Both the position numbers and the translations under genes were made by a program. Shown here piece after piece: positions 14,829 to 23,002 of a stretch of 64,000 nt of DNA; positions within the stretch are counted from its first letter, which is position 1; every line of letters starts with the position of its first letter. The stretch lies in NCBI RefSeq assembly GCF_019511345.1, contig NZ_JAEUAK010000011.1:62001-126000 (forward strand), written 5' to 3'. Under the pieces are notes generated by a model. The model did no database searches. It saw only the letters and a list, made by a program, of their open reading frames with translations, and was not told the DNA's origin. This DNA comes from Rhizobium mesosinicum. Lineage in GTDB: Bacteria; Pseudomonadota; Alphaproteobacteria; Rhizobiales; Rhizobiaceae.

Positions 14829-17453
14829 ATGGGCTTTGGCGTTGCCGGTATGGGCATTTTCAAAAAAACTGATTTTTTCTCGAGCGTCAGCCTGGCTACG
14901 CTGGCGCTCTGTTGCTGGCTCCCATCGGCGGCAACCGCGCGGGAATACCGGGTCGGCAACGAAACGGAATTGCGCAACGCCATCACCAGCGCGAATGGGG
15001 ATGGCGACGCCAGTTCGACGATCGTCATGACGGGCAGCTTCACCATTACAACGGCGGTCATGCCGGTCCCGACGAAACCGATCACCATCGATACCAACGG
15101 GTTTGTCCTGTCGAATACCTACGATCCGGCAGCCGGCACCAGCAGAGGCACGCTCACGATCCAGCAGTCCGCCGGAGCGCTTGTCCCCGTCACCTTCTCG
15201 GGTACGCTGGTGGGAGCAAATGCCGGCGCCGCCGCCACGACAGTCGGGCAGATTGGCGTCGCCACTACTGCCACCAAACTCACCAATAATGGATCGATCC
15301 GCGGGGGAGATGGAGGTGGCGCCGGCGGCGCCGCCGCGTCGGGCGGCATCGGGGTGCGTGCGACCTTAGGCGCGTCCGTAACCAACGATGGCACTATAAC
15401 GGGCGGAAACAGTGTTTCCTCGAACGGCGGAGCCGGGGTCGATTTCGGCACTCCGACCGGCGGTCCCGGCACATTGATCAACAGGGGAACGATCCAGGGC
15501 GGATCGGGACCCACGAACGGCGGAGGAAGTACCGGCGCAGGCGTCATAATGCGTGCGGGCGCCGGCCAACTTATCAACTCCGGCACGATTTCAGGTGGAA
15601 CCGGAGCCGTCGCTATTGCCAGCGGCCCCGTGTCCAACCCGAATCTCGATCTGATCAATAGCGGCAGGATCCTTGCGGGCGCAGGACAGGCCAACGCGAT
15701 CCTGCTGATACCATCAGCGACGAACTGGATCAAACTGGAGCTTCAAGCTGGCTCGGTGATCCAGGGCAACGTCGTCGCCAACGCGGCGGCAACCTCCGAT
15801 GTTCTGCGCCTCGGCGGCATCGGCAGTGATACATTCGATGTCTCCAGAATCGGCGCTGCAGCCCAGTACCAGAACTTCGACACCTTCGAAAAAACCGGCA
15901 GCAGCACCTGGCTGCTGACCGGCGTCGGCACCGCCACGACGAACTGGACGATCTATGACGGCACGTTGCTGATCGGCGACCACAGCGCCGCTTCGAGCGT
16001 CATCGGCAATATCACCAATCTCGGCACGCTCGGCGGCAGCGGCACGATCATTGGTGACGTGACGAGTTCCGGCACCGTCGCGCCCGGCAATTCGATCGGC
16101 ACACTGACGATCAACGGCGACTATACCGGTAACGGCGGCACGCTTGCGATCGAAAGCGTGCTCGGCGGCGATGCCTCGGCGACCGATCGCCTTGTCGTCA
16201 CCGGCAATACGTCAGGCGCAACCAATGTGCGCGTCACCAATCTCGGCGGCAGCGGGGCGCAAACCGTCGAAGGCATCAAGATCGTCGATGTCGGCGGCAC
16301 CTCGGCCGGGAGCTTTTCGCTGCTCGGCGACTTTGTCTTCCAGGGCGATCAGGCCGTTATCGGCGGCGCATACGCCTATCGGCTCTATCAGAACGGCATC
16401 TCGACCCCTGCTGACGGCGACTGGTATCTTCGCTCCGCACTGGTCGATCCGGCTGCGCCCGGCGCAGCCGCAGGGCCGCTCTATCAGCCCGGCGTTCCGC
16501 TCTACGAAGCCTATCCGCAACTCCTGCTCGCCCTGAACGGACTTTCCACCCTGCAGCAGCGCGTCGGCGACCGCTACTGGAGAGACGACGGCAAGGCGAC
16601 GCCCGCGAGCCGCCCCGACAACATCTGGCTGCGCACCGAGGGCGCACATGCGAGGCTCGAGCCTGACAGCAGCACCACCGTCGACAGCTACGACTACGAT
16701 CTGTTCAAGCTGGAGGGTGGCCTGGATGGCGAGCTCTATCAGGACCAGAGCGGCCGGCTGATCGGCGGCCTCACCGTCCATTACGGCACCATCTCCGGCG
16801 ATATCGACTCTCTCTACGGCAATGGCGATACCGATACGACCGGACTCGGGTTTGGCGCGACACTGACCTGGTATGGCGATAACGGCTTCTATGCCGACGC
16901 GCAGAGCCAGATCACCTGGTATGACACCGACCTCAAATCCGATCTCGTCGACGGCGCCATGGAGAGCGGCAACAACGGCTTCGGTTATGCGCTGAGCCTT
17001 GAGGCCGGACGGCGCTTTGCTGCCTCCGGGCCATGGTCGATCACCCCGCAGGCCCAACTCATCTATTCCTCCGTCGATTTCGACAGGTTCAACGATCGCT
17101 TCGGCGCGCGCGTATCGCTCGATGACGGCAACAGCCTGGTCGGCCGGCTGGGCGTGGCGCTCGATCGCGAGGAGACGGTAGCGCGGGCCGATGGCCGGAC
17201 GGCGCGGGCGAAGGTCTACGGCATCGCCAATCTCTACGGCGAGTTCCTGGATGGCACGGCAGTCGACGTCTCCGGCACCGGCTTCGAAAACAAGAGCGAC
17301 CCTGTCTGGGCCGGCCTAACGCTTGGCGGCGCCTACACCTGGAACGACGAGCGCTATTCGCTCTACGGCGAAGTCGCCGCGAAATCCTCACTGAAGGATT
17401 TCGGCGACAGCTATGCGATTAGTGGGACCGCCGGCTTGCGGGTGAAGTGGTAG
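14829..17453 (+). CDS. Autotransporter outer-membrane beta-barrel protein
   Basis: An 874-residue type V secretion protein. Residues 1-37 form a signal peptide (ATLALCCWLPSAATA). The passenger (about 38-590) is rich in short Gly/Thr/Asn repeats typical of a beta-helix, such as TNNGSIRGGDGG and NRGTIQGGSG. It contains a PATR-like stretch (WLLTGVGTATTNW, then GTLGGSGTIIGDV and GTVAPGNSIGTL). After an Ala/Pro-rich linker (PGAAAGPLYQPG) the last ~270 residues form the translocating barrel, ending in LRVKW with the expected terminal aromatic. ATG 14829 has GAGG 8 bases upstream. The passenger is probably displayed or released and its ligand is unknown. Confidence 0.86.
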   Translation: MGFGVAGMGIFKKTDFFSSVSLATLALCCWLPSAATAREYRVGNETELRNAITSANGDGDASSTIVMTGSFTITTAVMPVPTKPITIDTNGFVLSNTYDPAAGTSRGTLTIQQSAGALVPVTFSGTLVGANAGAAATTVGQIGVATTATKLTNNGSIRGGDGGGAGGAAASGGIGVRATLGASVTNDGTITGGNSVSSNGGAGVDFGTPTGGPGTLINRGTIQGGSGPTNGGGSTGAGVIMRAGAGQLINSGTISGGTGAVAIASGPVSNPNLDLINSGRILAGAGQANAILLIPSATNWIKLELQAGSVIQGNVVANAAATSDVLRLGGIGSDTFDVSRIGAAAQYQNFDTFEKTGSSTWLLTGVGTATTNWTIYDGTLLIGDHSAASSVIGNITNLGTLGGSGTIIGDVTSSGTVAPGNSIGTLTINGDYTGNGGTLAIESVLGGDASATDRLVVTGNTSGATNVRVTNLGGSGAQTVEGIKIVDVGGTSAGSFSLLGDFVFQGDQAVIGGAYAYRLYQNGISTPADGDWYLRSALVDPAAPGAAAGPLYQPGVPLYEAYPQLLLALNGLSTLQQRVGDRYWRDDGKATPASRPDNIWLRTEGAHARLEPDSSTTVDSYDYDLFKLEGGLDGELYQDQSGRLIGGLTVHYGTISGDIDSLYGNGDTDTTGLGFGATLTWYGDNGFYADAQSQITWYDTDLKSDLVDGAMESGNNGFGYALSLEAGRRFAASGPWSITPQAQLIYSSVDFDRFNDRFGARVSLDDGNSLVGRLGVALDREETVARADGRTARAKVYGIANLYGEFLDGTAVDVSGTGFENKSDPVWAGLTLGGAYTWNDERYSLYGEVAAKSSLKDFGDSYAISGTAGLRVKW

Positions 17454-17498
17454 AGGCGGAAGCGGCAAATCTCCATAAATGGCGGTCTTTATTGGGTC

Positions 17499-17642
17499 AA
17501 AACCCCTCCCCAACCCCTCCCCACAAGGGGGAGGGGCTCACCTGGGACACCGCCTCACTCCTCCCGAAACGTCGAAAATCTGGAAAGTGGATGCGGCAGA
17601 TTAAGCCCCTCCCCCTTGTGGGGAGGGGTTTGGGGCGGGGTC
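17499..17642. repeat. Palindromic intergenic repeat, copy A
   Basis: The ends are CCCCTCCCCAACCCCTCCCC at the left and the complementary GGGGAGGGGTTTGGGGCGGGG-like sequence at the right. An inner segment contains ACGTCGAAAATCTGGAAAG. The whole could fold into a long hairpin. It lies between the convergent ends of the autotransporter and MocR genes. Copies B (21121-21247) and C (36664-36807) share the ends; B also shares the inner segment. Confidence 0.75.
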
Positions 17643-17664
17643 TTCAGCACCGCAGAGCTCGAAC

Positions 17665-19182
17665 CTACCTCTTCACAAATTCCCTACCCCCGAACACCTC
17701 CGCAAGCACCCGCGTCCCCATATCCGCCTCCCCCTCCGAAAGCCCTGAGAACCCGAGCAGCAGCCGCGACCTGTCCGTCGAGACCACATTCATGCGCGAC
17801 AGCGGCATCACCACGACACCCCTCTTCAACGCTGCAGCAGAGACCGCCGTGTCATCATCCCAGCTGCCCGTGCTCCGAACCGTGAGGTTGATCCCCTGAT
17901 CCGGCAGCAGCACCGCCATATGCTCCGCCAACCGCTCCCCCAGAAACCCCGCCAGCATGTCACGCGAGGCCCTGAGCCGCTCTCGCAATCGCCGCAGATG
18001 TGCCGGAAAATAGCCCTCCTCCAGGAAATCTGCGATCACGCGCTGCTGGAAGCTCGGCGGGCAGCGGTCGACGGCGGGGCGCACGGCGCGGAAGGCGGGC
18101 ACGAGATCGGCGGGGACGACGAGATAGCCGATGCGCAGGCTCGGCAGCAGCGCCTTGCTGAAGGTGCCGGTGTAGAGAACGCGGTTTGCCTTATCGAGGC
18201 CGTGCAGCGAGGCGATCGGGTGGCCCTGGTAGCGGAATTCGCTGTCGTAATCGTCCTCGATGATCCAGCAGTCGTTCTCTTCGGCATAAGAGAGCAGCCC
18301 GAGACGGCGCGAGAGCGAGAGGACGGAACCGACCGGATACTGGTTGGAGGGCGTCACGTAAAAGGCGGCGGGCGGCCGCAGCGTGCCGTCGAGCAGCCGG
18401 TTGATGTCGATGCCGTCAGCGTCGACCGGCAGGCCGACGACCTCGACGCCGTTCAGAACAAGGCATTGCCGGGCTGGCGGATAGCACGGGTCTTCGACGA
18501 CGGCCGTATCGCCAGGCGTCATCAGCACGCGGAAGGCAAGGTCGAGCGCCTGCTGTGTACCCGCCGTGATAAAGATCTGCTCGCGCGCGCAGCGCACCCC
18601 GCGCGAGACGGCGAGATGGGCGCTGATCGCCGCTCTCAGCCGCAGGTCGCCCTGAATGTCGCCATAGCCTTCGAAAGCATAGTTCATATGCCTTGTCGCA
18701 ATGCGGTTCAGAAGCCGCGCCGTGCGCTCGTCATGGGCGATGCGGCCGGTGACGAATGGCAGCGCCTTCTGCGGCTCCAGGCTCGGCCCGCGTGTCAGGA
18801 TATTGGTGGCAGCGGCCGAAACGCCGCGCCGGATCGGCTGCGCGCTGCCTGCCCCGGCGGGATCGATCCGCGTCGCACCTTCGGGAACGGAAGAGGCGAT
18901 ATAGGTGCCCGAACCGTGGCGGGCGACCGCAAAACCCTCCGACATCAGGATTTCATAGGCTTCCGCGATGACGCCGCGCGAAATGCCCCATTCCGTTGCG
19001 GCAAGCCGCGTCGAGAGCAGCCGCTGCCCGCCGGCTAGCCGCCCTTCCGCAACGGCATTCCGTAACGAGAGGTAAAGCTGCCGCGGCAAGGGCGCCGATG
19101 ACGAGGGATCGATATCAGGCCGGAATACCGCCGATGGCGCTTCGCGTCTTCTCACAATCGTCACCGGCTCTCCCACAGCCAT
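17665..19182 (-). CDS. MocR-family regulator (GntR helix-turn-helix fused to aminotransferase fold)
   Basis: A 505-residue MocR/PdxR-like protein. Residues ~30-95 are a GntR winged helix (LPRQLYLSLRNAVAEGRLAG, WGISRGVIAEAYEILMSEGF). After a linker comes a class I aminotransferase-like domain with the PLP lysine in YTGTFSKALLPSLRIGY and the Asp in EDDYDSEFRY. Such proteins sense PLP or a PLP-amino-acid adduct. It is divergent from a C39-like gene and a D-Ala-D-Ala ligase gene. A MocR regulator of ddl (DdlR) has been described in Brevibacillus, so control of cell-wall dipeptide synthesis is plausible. The ATG at 19182 lacks a strong ribosome site. Confidence 0.87.
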   Translation of the reverse strand: MAVGEPVTIVRRREAPSAVFRPDIDPSSSAPLPRQLYLSLRNAVAEGRLAGGQRLLSTRLAATEWGISRGVIAEAYEILMSEGFAVARHGSGTYIASSVPEGATRIDPAGAGSAQPIRRGVSAAATNILTRGPSLEPQKALPFVTGRIAHDERTARLLNRIATRHMNYAFEGYGDIQGDLRLRAAISAHLAVSRGVRCAREQIFITAGTQQALDLAFRVLMTPGDTAVVEDPCYPPARQCLVLNGVEVVGLPVDADGIDINRLLDGTLRPPAAFYVTPSNQYPVGSVLSLSRRLGLLSYAEENDCWIIEDDYDSEFRYQGHPIASLHGLDKANRVLYTGTFSKALLPSLRIGYLVVPADLVPAFRAVRPAVDRCPPSFQQRVIADFLEEGYFPAHLRRLRERLRASRDMLAGFLGERLAEHMAVLLPDQGINLTVRSTGSWDDDTAVSAAALKRGVVVMPLSRMNVVSTDRSRLLLGFSGLSEGEADMGTRVLAEVFGGREFVKR

Positions 19183-19223
19183 TCAAGCGGCTCATTCCCG
19201 TGGTTCATCGCATTCCGCAATCC

Positions 19224-19295
19224 AAGTGGCCCACAGGATCACAGCAAAGTGGCTCTGTAAAATAGGGAAAACTTGCATCTAATGTAAGCCACTTT
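19224..19295. promoter_or_regulatory. Three AAGTGGC boxes, candidate MocR operator
   Basis: AAGTGGC occurs at 19224-19230 and 19247-19253 as direct repeats 23 bp apart, and inverted (GCCACTT) at 19288-19294. The second box and the third form 8-bp inverted arms (AAAGTGGC/GCCACTTT). The core AAAGTGG matches the binding motif I recall for PdxR of Corynebacterium glutamicum. Two direct boxes plus an inverted one is a typical MocR operator layout. The site lies between the MocR start (19182) and the 19335 gene. Confidence 0.55.
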
Positions 19296-19334
19296 CTAAC
19301 CGGGATTCGCATCGCATTGCCTTACGGAGATGAC

Positions 19335-19955
19335 ATGAACAAACCAGCACTCGACGTGCCCTATTTCAGCCAGTGGGAAACGCCCGAGATGACCCTGCCG
19401 GTGCTGGCCGAAGGGGCTGCTGCCCTGCACCGCGACCCGCTCTGGAAGAATTCAGGCGCCGAGACGATCGAGGAATATGCGCGCTGGGCGGTCAATGTCT
19501 GCGGCATGGCCTGCCTGAAGATGATCCTGGCCGCTCGCGGCGAGGCCCATCCGATCCTCTCGCTCGCAAGGGCCTGCACCAGCTATGGCGGCTATGTGGT
19601 CAACGAGGGGGACGCTTCGATCAAGGGCCTGATCTATGCCCCCTTCGTGACCTTCGTGCGCGAGCGCTTCGGGCTTGCGGCCGATGTGAGGACACAGGTG
19701 CCGGCGGAAATCATTCCCGAGATCCTCGCGGAAAACAGCTTCTTCATCGCCTCCGTCAGCAGCGCCATCCGCTGGCCGGAGCGCGAACCGCCTGGCAAGG
19801 GAGGCCATCTGGTGCTGGTGACGGCGGCGGATCAAGAGAGCGTCCGCTTCCACAATCCTTCAGGCCATGACCGCGCCAGCCAAGCTGATGTCACCCTGCC
19901 GCTTGCCACGTTCGACCGCTTCTTCGCCAACAGAGGCATCGCCGTCGGCTTTTAG
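19335..19955 (+). CDS. C39-like (papain-fold) protein
   Basis: A 206-residue protein with a C39-type papain-like pattern. The Cys lies in the hydrophobic segment VNVCGMACLKMILAARGE, with the His in GKGGHLVLVTAADQESVRFHNPSG and an Asn/Asp following. The N-terminus LDVPYFSQWETPEM is also typical of C39_2 domains. There is no signal peptide or transporter fusion, so it is probably cytoplasmic. ATG 19335 has CGGAG upstream. It is 81 bp before the D-Ala-D-Ala ligase gene on the same strand, which suggests a shared role in peptide or cell-wall metabolism (inference). Confidence 0.65.
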   Translation: MNKPALDVPYFSQWETPEMTLPVLAEGAAALHRDPLWKNSGAETIEEYARWAVNVCGMACLKMILAARGEAHPILSLARACTSYGGYVVNEGDASIKGLIYAPFVTFVRERFGLAADVRTQVPAEIIPEILAENSFFIASVSSAIRWPEREPPGKGGHLVLVTAADQESVRFHNPSGHDRASQADVTLPLATFDRFFANRGIAVGF

Positions 19956-20036
19956 AGGCTTTGTTTTCGCGCAATTCCGGACGCAAAAACCGCTGCACAC
20001 TTTTGCTGGAATTGCTCACTTTTCAAGGAGATTTTG

Positions 20037-21104
20037 ATGAGCCCTTCCCCATCCAGGCTGCGCATTGCCGTGCTTTTCGGCGGCCGTTCCAGCGAGCACG
20101 ACGTTTCCGTCATGTCGGCAACCAATGTGATGCGCGCGCTCGACCCGGAAAGATACGACGCCCTGCCGGTCTTCGTCACTCGCGAAGGCCGCTGGCTGCA
20201 AAGCCGCATGACCGGCGGCGAACTTGAGAAGCCGGAGACCGGCACCGAACTCTGCCTCGTGCCCGGCGGGCGTGGCCGCCTGCTGGCGATCGCGCCCGAT
20301 GGAAAGACCACTGAGGCCGGCAGGATCGGCATCGTCTTCCCGGTGCTGCATGGGCTGCATGGAGAAGACGGCGCGGTTCAGGGCCTCTGCCAGGTGGCGC
20401 GCGTGCCGCTTGCCGGCTGCGGCATTCTGGGCTCGGCAACGGCGCTCGACAAGGATATCGCCAAGCAGCTGCTGAAGGCCGCCGGCCTGCCGGTCGCCCG
20501 CTCGGTGACGCTCCATCAGGAGAGCCCGCCGGCGCTCGAAACCCTCGAAACGGAACTCGGCCTGCCGCTCTTCATCAAGCCGGCCCGCCAAGGCTCCTCG
20601 GTCGGCGTGCGCAAGGTCTCCGGCAGCCAGGAATTCGCCCCGGCGCTGGAAGAAGCCTTCAGCCACGACCGCAAGCTCATCGCCGAGGAATTCATCGCCG
20701 GACGCGAGATCGAATGCAGCGTGCTGGAAGATGTAAAGGGCGGCCTCTTCGTCTCCCGCCCCGGCGAGATCGCGCCTGCCGAAAGCCACGGCTTCTACAG
20801 CTACAACGCCAAATATATAGACGAGAACGGCGCGGCCCTGAAAGTGCCCGCCGAACTGCCCGCCGACGTAGAGGAGAAGATCCGCGCCACGGCCGCCCGC
20901 GCCTTCCGCGCGCTCGGCTGCGACGGCATGGCCCGCGTCGATTTCTTCCTGATGGAAGACATGCGCTTCGTCGTCAACGAGGTGAACACCATCCCGGGCT
21001 TTACCGATATCAGCATGTATTCCAAGGCGATGGCCGCAAGCGGTGTGGCTTACGCCGAGGTGATCGACAGGCTGGTGGAGCATGGGCTGGCGCGCGGGGC
21101 GTGA
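20037..21104 (+). CDS. ddl: D-alanine--D-alanine ligase
   Basis: A 355-residue ATP-grasp enzyme that joins two D-alanines for peptidoglycan precursors. The N-terminal signature is VLFGGRSSEHDVSVMSA. The central motifs are FPVLHGLHGEDGAVQGL, KQLLKAAGLPVARS, LFIKPARQGSSVGVRKV and EEFIAGREIECSVL. The C-terminal segment contains GCDGMARVDFFL and NEVNTIPGFTDISMY, holding the metal- and substrate-binding residues. ATG 20037 has AAGGAG 6 bases upstream. It is probably a second ligase besides the one in the dcw cluster, since no division genes are nearby, and is likely controlled by the MocR regulator at 17665-19182. Confidence 0.92.
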   Translation: MSPSPSRLRIAVLFGGRSSEHDVSVMSATNVMRALDPERYDALPVFVTREGRWLQSRMTGGELEKPETGTELCLVPGGRGRLLAIAPDGKTTEAGRIGIVFPVLHGLHGEDGAVQGLCQVARVPLAGCGILGSATALDKDIAKQLLKAAGLPVARSVTLHQESPPALETLETELGLPLFIKPARQGSSVGVRKVSGSQEFAPALEEAFSHDRKLIAEEFIAGREIECSVLEDVKGGLFVSRPGEIAPAESHGFYSYNAKYIDENGAALKVPAELPADVEEKIRATAARAFRALGCDGMARVDFFLMEDMRFVVNEVNTIPGFTDISMYSKAMAASGVAYAEVIDRLVEHGLARGA

Positions 21105-21120
21105 GCACCGACCGTAAGAA

Positions 21121-21247
21121 AAGGCCCCTCCCCAACCCCTCCCCACAGGTGGGAGGGGCTAACCTGCGGCACCGCCTCGCACCTCCCGAGACGTCGAAAA
21201 TGTGGAAAGCGGGTGGGGCAGGCTAAGCCCCTCCCCCTTGTGGGGGT
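21121..21247. repeat. Palindromic intergenic repeat, copy B (3'-truncated)
   Basis: It shares with copy A (17499-17642) the left end CCCCTCCCCAACCCCTCCCC, the inner ACGTCGAAAATGTGGAAAG and the right CCCCTCCCCCTTGTGGGG. It stops there and runs into an unrelated hairpin instead of the second G-rich arm. It lies just downstream of ddl. Copies A and B bracket the MocR-C39-ddl group. Confidence 0.72.
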
Positions 21248-21256
21248 CCGAAGGAC

Positions 21257-21280
21257 GGGTCGAGACCCGTGGCTCGACCC
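21257..21280. repeat. Hairpin fused to repeat copy B
   Basis: GGGTCGAG (21257-21264) and CTCGACCC (21273-21280) are perfect 8-bp arms around an 8-nt loop. The hairpin directly follows repeat copy B and may replace its lost arm or act as a weak terminator for ddl; there is no T-tract. Confidence 0.4.
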
Positions 21281-21424
21281 TGGTTACGGTTGGGAGGCGT
21301 TTTAGTTCAGCCCACCGAGGCTGCCGCCGTATAGCTCCGCCAACATCCGACGAGAGCCAACGGGCAGCCATTCAAGGCATCGCCAACGACATTGTCCTCA
21401 GCACTGCCGGTTAGGCTTGTTCCG

Positions 21425-21468
21425 ATCTCGTAGCCGCCAAACGCCTTCTTCAGCCGCCCCGGCACTCC
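21425..21468 (-). pseudogene. Partial duplicate of the 3' end of the gene at 22353-22562
   Basis: About 44 bp here match 22377-22420 with only a few differences (shared core CGCCAAACGCCTTCTTCAGC). Read in reverse it encodes GRLKKAFGGYE, against GGLKKAFGDYE in the intact gene. It lies on the far side of the HigBA module from the intact copy. This suggests the module inserted next to, or recombined with, this gene end. The rest of 21281-21494 shows no gene. Confidence 0.5.
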
Positions 21469-21494
21469 GAGAAGACCCCAAACCTCGGGCTCTC

Positions 21495-21875
21495 TCAAGC
21501 CGCAACGTCGCCGATCAGCGAGCCCGCCGGAATATTCCATTCCTTACTAAGCTTTCGAATCTGGTCCAGGTTGATTTCCCGTTTGCCGTTTAGAAGATCG
21601 GATGCTCGCGCTTTGGAGCCGATGACCGCCACCAGGTCGGCGCGACTGTAATTGTTCGCGGCCATCACCGACTTGATTACCTCGACCGGACTCGCAGCCG
21701 GGATCGGATAGTGCCTCGCTTCATACTGTTCGATCAGAAGGACGAGCGCGTCGAAATGAGCGGCTTCATCGGATCCTTCATCGGGTTCGTTCTCGAAATA
21801 AGGCCGGACTTCCTTCAACGCGGCATTATATTCATCCTCACTCCGAAGCGTCCGAAAAGCTTTCAAATCCAACAT
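21495..21875 (-). CDS. higA: HigA-type antitoxin
   Basis: A 126-residue antitoxin. The N-terminal half (FRTLRSEDEYNAALKEVRPY, then FDALVLLIEQYEARHYPIP) is the toxin-binding region common to HigA proteins of this length. The C-terminal half is an Xre-like helix-turn-helix (ANNYSRADLVAVIGSKARAS, LLNGKREINLDQIRKLSKEW) that would bind the operon operator. It follows the toxin gene by 17 bp in the toxin-first order usual for higBA. The expected site is the repeat pair at 22225-22266. Confidence 0.88.
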   Translation of the reverse strand: MLDLKAFRTLRSEDEYNAALKEVRPYFENEPDEGSDEAAHFDALVLLIEQYEARHYPIPAASPVEVIKSVMAANNYSRADLVAVIGSKARASDLLNGKREINLDQIRKLSKEWNIPAGSLIGDVAA

Positions 21876-21892
21876 AATCGATTTCCTTCACC

Positions 21893-22204
21893 TCAGAGAT
21901 CTTTCACGTCGATCGCATCGTATTCAGCGTGGGTCCCGACAAACAGAACGAAAATCCGTTTTGATCGAAACGCTACCAGCCCCACGATGCGATACTTGTT
22001 GCCGCCAACGTCGAAAATAACCTTGTTGCCGGCGACAATATCAGCCGAGTTGAACGTCTTCTTCAGCTCGCTGAAATTGCTCCAATTCGCCTTGGATGCG
22101 GTGGCATACCATTCCGTCATTGCAGCTTCAGCAGTCTCTCTGGGCACCCCTTTCGGCAGGCCATTCCAAAAATTGACCAGGGCGGACTTAGCGATAACGT
22201 TCAC
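21893..22204 (-). CDS. higB: HigB-type mRNA interferase toxin
   Basis: A 103-residue RelE-superfamily toxin of the HigB type. It begins MNVIAKSALVNFWNGLP and contains WSNFSELKKTFNSADIV, NKVIFDVGGNKYRIVGLVAF and RIFVLFVGTHAEYDAID, all standard for the family that cleaves mRNA on the ribosome. I use GTG 22204 because AGGAG lies 6 bases upstream; a GTG at 22210 overlaps that site. Base composition here is less GC-rich than the neighbours, which fits acquisition by transfer. Confidence 0.88.
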   Translation of the reverse strand: MNVIAKSALVNFWNGLPKGVPRETAEAAMTEWYATASKANWSNFSELKKTFNSADIVAGNKVIFDVGGNKYRIVGLVAFRSKRIFVLFVGTHAEYDAIDVKDL

Positions 22205-22224
22205 TCCCACTCCTATCTAGCGTG

Positions 22225-22266
22225 TTCCCAATCTGGAAACAAGTCCGAGATTCCCAATTTGGAAAC
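22225..22266. promoter_or_regulatory. HigA operator, two repeated dyads
   Basis: TTCCCAATCTGGAAAC (22225-22240) and TTCCCAATTTGGAAAC (22251-22266) differ at one base. Each holds TTCC-N6-GGAA, and they start 26 bp apart, so they lie on nearly the same face of the helix. They sit immediately upstream of higB, the expected place for autoregulation by a HigA dimer pair. Confidence 0.7.
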
Positions 22267-22352
22267 TTTATCGGTGCATCACTTCAACTAACACCAACGA
22301 AATGGTAGTTTAAGCCACAGATCAATCGCAAACGCGCATTGGCGACACGATA

Positions 22353-22562
22353 TCATTTCCACGCTGGCTCGTTCTTCTTCTCGTAGTCGCCAAACGCCTT
22401 CTTCAGCCCGCCCAGCACTTCGGCGGCGGTCTCGAACATGGCCTTCAGCTGCGGCTCGTCGACCTTTTCGATGTCTGCGCGCAAATGATCCATGATTTCC
22501 TGAAGGCGCAGCTGCATTTTCTGGGTGTGGTGACGCGGATCGCGATCGGCTTCGCTGGCCAT
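22353..22562 (-). CDS. Small conserved rhizobial hypothetical protein
   Basis: A 69-residue charged, probably helical protein (KMQLRLQEIMDHLRADIEKV, then AMFETAAEVLGGLKKAFGDY), without signal peptide or membrane segment. ATG 22562 has AGGAGA at good distance. I do not recognise a function; short amphipathic helices suggest a protein-binding role. A GGAAC-N17-AGTT element upstream (22624-22649) may place it under the general stress sigma factor. A fragment of its 3' end is duplicated at 21425-21468. It is divergent from the PadR gene. Confidence 0.7.
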   Translation of the reverse strand: MASEADRDPRHHTQKMQLRLQEIMDHLRADIEKVDEPQLKAMFETAAEVLGGLKKAFGDYEKKNEPAWK

Positions 22563-22623
22563 TGGTATTCTCCTATGGTGCGTGTTTCGACGAACCGCCA
22601 ATCCGTTTGACGGTTGCAGATCA

Positions 22624-22649
22624 AACTCTTTGCCTCTAGTCTCGGTTCC
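22624..22649 (-). promoter_or_regulatory. Possible EcfG-type promoter
   Basis: On the reverse strand GGAAC (complement of 22645-22649) is followed after 17 bp by AGTT (complement of 22624-22627). The consensus of the alphaproteobacterial general-stress sigma factor is GGAAC-N16/17-CGTT, so one -10 base differs. The element is 62 bp upstream of the small gene start at 22562. Confidence 0.4.
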
Positions 22650-22690
22650 CGATATCGCTTTTCGAGAATGAGGGTTATTTGTGGTGATCG

Positions 22691-23002
22691 ATGGAACATC
22701 AGGATCTTCTTTCCGGCTTTATCCGCCTCCATGTCCTGCATCACGCGGCCGAAGGCGATCTTCATGGTCTGTGGATGATCGAGGAGCTCGCCCACCACGG
22801 CTACAAGGTCTCCGCCGGGACGCTCTATCCGATGCTGCACGCCATGGAGAAGAAGGGATATCTCACCTCGCGAATGGAGCGGGTGGGCCGGACGCGCCGG
22901 CGGATATACAATGCCACGCCCTATGGGGTGGCGGCCCTGAAGATCGCCAGGGAAAGAGCCAGGGAGCTGTTTCGTGAGGTCGTCGGCGCAGGCAATTCAT
23001 GA
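22691..23002 (+). CDS. PadR-family transcriptional regulator
   Basis: A 103-residue PadR winged helix. Visible are GFIRLHVLHHAAEGDLHGLW, then the recognition region AHHGYKVSAGTLYPMLHAME and the wing KKGYLTSRMERVGRTRRRIY. PadR proteins are usually repressors relieved by small ligands. It overlaps the following chromate-transporter gene by 29 bp. PadR-type genes next to or overlapping chrA are a recurring arrangement, so it probably controls chrA. Confidence 0.87.
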   Translation: MEHQDLLSGFIRLHVLHHAAEGDLHGLWMIEELAHHGYKVSAGTLYPMLHAMEKKGYLTSRMERVGRTRRRIYNATPYGVAALKIARERARELFREVVGAGNS

